Shown here: one piece after another, positions 60,762 to 64,000 of the stretch
How the letters are laid out: each line of letters starts with the position of its first letter
How positions within the stretch are numbered: position 1 is the first letter of the stretch
Source: Pseudarthrobacter sulfonivorans
Lineage (GTDB): Bacteria; Actinomycetota; Actinomycetes; Actinomycetales; Micrococcaceae
Direction: 5' to 3'
DNA length: 64,000 nt
Assembly (NCBI RefSeq): GCF_001484605.1
Contig: NZ_CP013747.1
Span: forward strand, 2,790,001 to 2,854,000
Notes under the pieces: model-generated
What the model was told of the DNA's origin: nothing
What the model saw: the letters and a program-made list of their open reading frames with translations, nothing else
Databases searched by the model: none
Program-made: the position numbers and the translations under genes

Positions 60762-61050
60762 GATTTCTCCTATGAATAGTGGCGTCAAAGATTTCTCAGA
60801 GCTGTTCATCTTTGTCAGAGCTGTTCATCTTTGCTGCATATGAGACTTGCTGAAGTTCAAGTCAGGGCCCTGGCCGAGGCTCCGGGAGGGATCGTCTGCG
60901 AACCCGGCATCCTCCAACTTCCAGAGGGCCAGCCGAGCTCTGCTCGGAGTTCTGCCGGTGTGATGCCTGTCACGAAGGTTCGTCCTAACGGGCAAAGCTA
61001 CGCCTCGAAATTCATCTAGTCCAGTCTTTTTTAAATGTCGGTTTCCGACC
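60762..61050 (-). promoter_or_regulatory. Conserved leader of cupin copy 2 operon
   Basis: Homologous to 57702-58000. The distal block AAAAAAGACTGGACTAGATGAA is at about 61010-61031. Just upstream, GTCGG-AAA-CCGAC (61037-61049) forms a palindrome that copy 1 lacks. Distance from the distal block to the ATG is about 250 nt, long for a simple promoter. Confidence 0.55.
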
Positions 61051-61412
61051 GGGCTCAATTTTCGCGTCAGCATGCAGGGGCAAGAATCGCAGCGCTTGCC
61101 TTAGGCAAGGCGAGCTGTGCCGGGTCCGATCCAGATGGCTTGTAAGCCAGTAAATGAGCCGTTGGCGTTGAGTGCGACGGCAGAGCGGGGGTGGAGTGCA
61201 CCTGGTGGAGGTGCTTCTTGGGATGTTCCGATCCAGACTCTGGAACGGAGGCGGCTGTGATGTATATCACTTCAAAGGTTGCAGACTTAAAGCTATATGG
61301 CAACAGTTTTCTTGCGGATCTCAGCCAACTTTGTCGGTCCCATGTATTGAGGCCGGCACACCAGAGCGCGAACTATAACAACGATCCACTGCCTACTTCA
61401 GGAGGTCCGAGG
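61051..61412. other. Intergenic region between Cache gene and cupin2 leader
   Basis: A perfect palindrome CTTGCCT-T-AGGCAAG lies at 61095-61109 and may be an operator or small stem. No coding frame with natural composition and no RNA gene seen. Confidence 0.45.
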
Positions 61413-62120
61413 CTAGGGGGTATAGATCAAGGACAGCCCCAGGTGGGGAACATCCAAATCCAACCGATGTTGGTCTGGAGATCCGGATTTGATCCGCTCG
61501 CCAACCAAGTACCTGCCAGAGTTGCCGAGAACGACGCGGTTGCTGGCGTTGATGAGGGCGGCATCGCCTGGGATGGCTCGCAGGGTTGGCATGATGAGGG
61601 GTTCCAGGTCCTTGATCCGAATATCGCATGCGGCTACGCCGGCAAAGTTCCCGTGGACGGAAAACGGAGCCGCGAACGTAAGGATGTATTCCTCGAAGCC
61701 GAGATAGTCGACATACGGCCCCCAAAAGGTCTGCTCACCTGTGGACGCGGCGGTTGAAAAGAACGGTAGCTTCTCATAGTTGTAATATCGGCTGCTGCCT
61801 GGAGTCAGGTCAAAATCAAGCCTGCCGATGGCGCCGGACTCCTTGCGGGACCACCATTCCCAAGGTCGGCCGCCCTCCTCAACGGATTCCGTGGCGAAGA
61901 AGGTCCCGGCGCCGACAGCAAAAGTGTTATTCGTCAGGAACTGCCGTGAGAGTTCGTCCAATCCGACCAGGGCAGCCTTGTCGATTTTGGACTTGCCGGC
62001 GAGATTCTGTTCAAGCAGCGAGGCAACGGACCTGGAGAGTTTCTGAGTCTCCATGGCGACGCCGCTAATCCACGAAGTGAGGGCATTGGCAGCTTGTACG
62101 ACTTCAGTGGCGGGCTTCAT
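61413..62120 (-). CDS. Soluble Cache-domain sensor protein
   Basis: A 235-residue protein without signal peptide or membrane helix. An N-terminal helical part (1-60) precedes a Cache fold: AVGAGTFFATESV, RPWEWWSRKESG, LDFDLTPGSSRYYNYEKLPFF, FWGPYVDYLGFEEYILTFAAPFSVHGNFAGVAACDIRIKDLEPL. Cache domains normally sit outside the membrane in chemoreceptors and kinases and bind amines, amino acids or carboxylates. Here it starts within the stop of the GntR gene (4-nt overlap). It probably binds an amine-type signal in the cytoplasm and works with the regulator. Confidence 0.82.
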   Translation of the reverse strand: MKPATEVVQAANALTSWISGVAMETQKLSRSVASLLEQNLAGKSKIDKAALVGLDELSRQFLTNNTFAVGAGTFFATESVEEGGRPWEWWSRKESGAIGRLDFDLTPGSSRYYNYEKLPFFSTAASTGEQTFWGPYVDYLGFEEYILTFAAPFSVHGNFAGVAACDIRIKDLEPLIMPTLRAIPGDAALINASNRVVLGNSGRYLVGERIKSGSPDQHRLDLDVPHLGLSLIYTP

Positions 62121-62878
62121 TGACCATCCTGGATTGATCGGGCGTAACCGAGGGTGAGTTTCTTGTCAATCAGATGGAAAATGTTTCGCCTGATGTGCTC
62201 AAGTACCAGTTTCTGGGCCTTCTCGGGTTGGTCCTGGGCGACTGCCCGGACCAATTCCAAGTGTTCAGCGGTTGCCTGTTCTGGGTCAAATGCCACCGTG
62301 AGCGGGGTCCATAGCTGCTGAACTGTTTCTTCCTGAAGCCGGATTTCGGCGTTGGCAAGCCTCGGTGATTGCGCGGCTACTGCCAACTCGATATGGAAGC
62401 GGCTGTCAGCAGGTGCACGCAATTCGGGGGTTGAGGCCAGAACCAATGCTCGCGCAAGTTCCTGAAGACGGTCGACGTCGTGTGCTTCCGCGCGCTCACA
62501 TGCCAGCCGGACGGTCGTGGCTGCAATAGCGGAATGCTCGTCTCCGATGTCACGTATTTCCGAAATGGACGTCGAGAGGAACCAATCCCGGATGGTGTCG
62601 GTCTGCGTACGAGGCTGGCTGACGACGAAGGTTCCCCCGCTCCGGCCTCTGCGAGTCTCGACGATTCCCCGCTCGCGCAGGTCCCCCAAAGCTTCGCGAA
62701 GAGTGGCGCCGCCAACTCCAAACATCTCCGAGAGTGCCGCTTCCGGGGGCAGACGTTCACCTACTTTGAGCAGCCCGAGGCCAATGGCCTTGGTAATCCT
62801 GTCCACAATTGCGTCGGCCCTCTCGATTTCCGGCAAGGACCGATATATCTGCGATTGGAATGAGGACGGCGAGGCCAA
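62117..62878 (-). CDS. GntR-family regulator, FCD subfamily
   Basis: A 253-residue regulator starting at TTG 62878. N-terminal winged helix ERADAIVDRITKAIGLGLLKVGERLPPEAALSEMFGVGGATLREALGDLRERGIVETRRGRSGGTFV; C-terminal all-helical FCD domain with metal/ligand-type residues (DSRFHIELAVAAQSPRLA, EHLELVRAV, EHIRRNIFHLI). Coupled to the Cache gene. Position at the edge of the amine cluster, between leftward dmm/permease units and rightward hxlBA, makes it the likely pathway regulator. Confidence 0.9.
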   Translation of the reverse strand: MASPSSFQSQIYRSLPEIERADAIVDRITKAIGLGLLKVGERLPPEAALSEMFGVGGATLREALGDLRERGIVETRRGRSGGTFVVSQPRTQTDTIRDWFLSTSISEIRDIGDEHSAIAATTVRLACERAEAHDVDRLQELARALVLASTPELRAPADSRFHIELAVAAQSPRLANAEIRLQEETVQQLWTPLTVAFDPEQATAEHLELVRAVAQDQPEKAQKLVLEHIRRNIFHLIDKKLTLGYARSIQDGQ

Positions 62879-63249
62879 AAGTCTGCGCTCCGAGAATGGG
62901 CTACGGGTCAGGACAACAACAAGCAGCCCGGACAGGACCTAAAGGACTTAACTCGTTCTTCAGAGTCTATGCAATAAATCCTTCAAAACTGCGGCTTTCA
63001 GAACGGTAGGCCTCCGCGCTCCAGCGGACCGGTCCCTCTAAGGAGCCACTCGTCCGGCATGGCAGTCCATGGACCACGGCGTTGGACGCTTCCTCAACGG
63101 ACGGCCTGGGACAACGCCCAATCCTTAAGTGTAGTTAGAACCGTCAGAAAACAGTGTTACCCCTGCCCTTTTGCTTCGGGATTATGGATATCAACCAGAA
63201 AGCATCGTTCGACCGACACAGGCCGACGACCGAAGGGAAGGGACAAATC
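62879..63249. promoter_or_regulatory. Divergent gntR/hxlB promoter region
   Basis: A 371-nt spacer between divergent genes. I see no strong palindrome; AT-rich segments near 62950-62995 and 63120-63150 could hold promoters. An ATG at 63184 would extend hxlB by 22 codons. Confidence 0.35.
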
Positions 63250-63849
63250 GTGAATCCGACAGCAAGTACAACGCTCACCGGGTACAGCACCACCGGTGAC
63301 ATTGTCCGCAATCTGTCTCTCGTCAGGGACGAGATCGCGGACACAGCGGCCAAGATCGACGAGCAGCAGGTAGCTGACGTGGCCCGCCATCTCAGCCACC
63401 CGGGCCGGGTGTTCGTGGCCGGCGCGGGCCGAAGCGGGCTTGTCCTGCGTATGGCCGCCATGAGGCTGATGCACCTGGGCCTGGATGTCCATGTCGCCGG
63501 TGACACCACCACTCCCGCAATCAGTTCCGGTGACCTGCTCCTGGTGGCCTCCGGATCGGGAACCACCTCGGGAGTGGTCAAGTCAGCGGAAACAGCAGCG
63601 AAGGCCGGAGCGCGGATTGCGGCGTTCACCACCAATCCGAGTTCGCCGCTCGCTGGGCTCGCAGACGCGGTGGTGATCATTCCCGCCGCCCAGAAGACCG
63701 ACCACGGCTCCAGCGTTTCCCGCCAGTACTCGGGGTCTCTCTTCGAACAGGTCCTTTTCCTCGCCACGGAAGCACTCTTCCAGTCTCTGTGGGACAACAC
63801 CGATGTACCGGCTGAAGAGCTCTGGCTCCGGCACGCCAACCTCGAATAA
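63250..63849 (+). CDS. hxlB: 6-phospho-3-hexuloisomerase
   Basis: A 199-residue SIS-domain isomerase. VFVAGAGRSGLVLRMAAMRLMHLGLDVHVAGDTTTPAISSGDLLLVASGSGTTSG is the PHI signature, with the catalytic Glu/His region near the C-terminus (QYSGSLFEQVLFLATEALFQ). GTG 63250 follows GAAGGGAAGGGA and gives the usual length. It converts hexulose 6-phosphate to fructose 6-phosphate in the RuMP pathway. The synthase gene follows after 55 nt. Confidence 0.94.
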   Translation: MNPTASTTLTGYSTTGDIVRNLSLVRDEIADTAAKIDEQQVADVARHLSHPGRVFVAGAGRSGLVLRMAAMRLMHLGLDVHVAGDTTTPAISSGDLLLVASGSGTTSGVVKSAETAAKAGARIAAFTTNPSSPLAGLADAVVIIPAAQKTDHGSSVSRQYSGSLFEQVLFLATEALFQSLWDNTDVPAEELWLRHANLE

Positions 63850-63904
63850 CCGAACCACAATTTTTCACACCCACCGCAGTTCCCAACAGAAGGAAAACAA
63901 CACC

Positions 63905-64000
63905 ATGAAACTCCAAGTTGCTATGGACGTCCTGACCACTGAAGCCGCCCTCGAACTGGCCGGTCAGGTCGCCGAGTACGTCGACATCATCGAGCTCGGC
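63905..64000 (+). CDS. hxlA: 3-hexulose-6-phosphate synthase, N-terminal part
   Basis: Only 32 codons are in the window: MKLQVAMDVLTTEAALELAGQVAEYVDIIELG. This is the characteristic start of hexulose-phosphate synthases (orotidine-decarboxylase superfamily, first strand with the catalytic Asp and the second strand IIELG). GAAGGAAAACAACACC precedes the ATG. The enzyme joins formaldehyde to ribulose 5-phosphate and with PHI removes formaldehyde made by the amine pathway. Confidence 0.93.
   Translation, partial: MKLQVAMDVLTTEAALELAGQVAEYVDIIELG

Noticed and set aside
60825..61073. Small frame in the cupin2 leader as a leader-peptide gene
   Set aside because: The corresponding frame in the duplicated leader of cupin copy 1 is not conserved at the protein level; nucleotide blocks are better conserved than the translation.
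1..64000. CRISPR arrays, tRNA/rRNA genes, transposases or phage integrases
   Set aside because: No regularly spaced repeats beyond the short tandem copies listed, no cloverleaf or rRNA-like stretches recognised by eye, and no DDE or integrase motifs in the reading frames. A tRNAscan or IS search would be needed for certainty.

Overview
The window is GC-rich, densely packed bacterial DNA of actinobacterial character, most likely Arthrobacter sensu lato (Micrococcaceae). Supporting signs are the LacI/ABC sugar operons, a short-lid adenylate kinase, a 7Fe ferredoxin, a P450 with a 3Fe-4S ferredoxin partner, and a 648-residue copper amine oxidase of the Arthrobacter methylamine-oxidase type joined to a ribulose monophosphate (RuMP) formaldehyde pathway. 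I saw no rRNA, tRNA, CRISPR array or transposase. The whole window reads as accessory catabolic DNA.

Layout. (1) 1-10.3 kb: an oligopeptide-type ABC importer (permeases, binding protein, two ATPases) runs into a cyclase-family hydrolase, PntAB transhydrogenase, an aldo/keto reductase and an isochorismatase-like protein. (2) 10.6-13.2 kb: a trehalose-phosphatase-like/GH15 fusion whose phosphatase motif is degenerate. (3) 13.8-16.5 kb: 7Fe ferredoxin, P450, 3Fe-4S ferredoxin and an IclR regulator. (4) 16.9-21.3 kb: a MarR/MFS efflux pair, an aldehyde dehydrogenase and an adenylate kinase. (5) 21.4-29.1 kb: a fructan/sucrose regulon with LacI, an ABC importer and two GH32 enzymes; both GH32 promoters carry paired LacI operators exactly 44 bp apart. 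(6) 29.4-35.2 kb: small stress/redox modules (TetR with quinone reductase, hydrolase and SDR; MarR with DODA-type dioxygenase and DoxX). (7) 35.3 kb: an ABC exporter gene cut off after about 109 residues, a probable rearrangement boundary. (8) 36-50.3 kb: an aromatic-acid-type cluster with a Rieske oxygenase and its reductase, a type I extradiol dioxygenase, hydrolases, SDRs, a TPP enzyme, an aldehyde dehydrogenase, a Rid protein, an aspartate-dehydrogenase-like protein, a cupin, MarR and an AAHS transporter. (9) 50.9-64 kb: methylated-amine catabolism.

The last region hangs together best. A DmmA-like subunit, a PDR-type flavin/2Fe-2S reductase and a DUF3445 haem protein overlap by 4 nt and probably form a dimethylamine monooxygenase. 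The copper amine oxidase downstream would oxidise the methylamine produced. YcnI, a DUF5134 membrane protein and a 51-residue Cys-rich peptide lie beside it and may handle copper. An APC permease, two nearly identical cupins behind duplicated leaders, and a GntR regulator coupled to a soluble Cache-domain protein complete the leftward set. Divergent hxlB-hxlA would fix the released formaldehyde.

The points I consider most worth following are the Cache/GntR pair, the duplicated leader-cupin unit, the Cys-rich peptide, the paired 44-bp operators, the dead phosphatase fused to GH15, and the 36-50 kb ring-cleavage cluster of unknown substrate.
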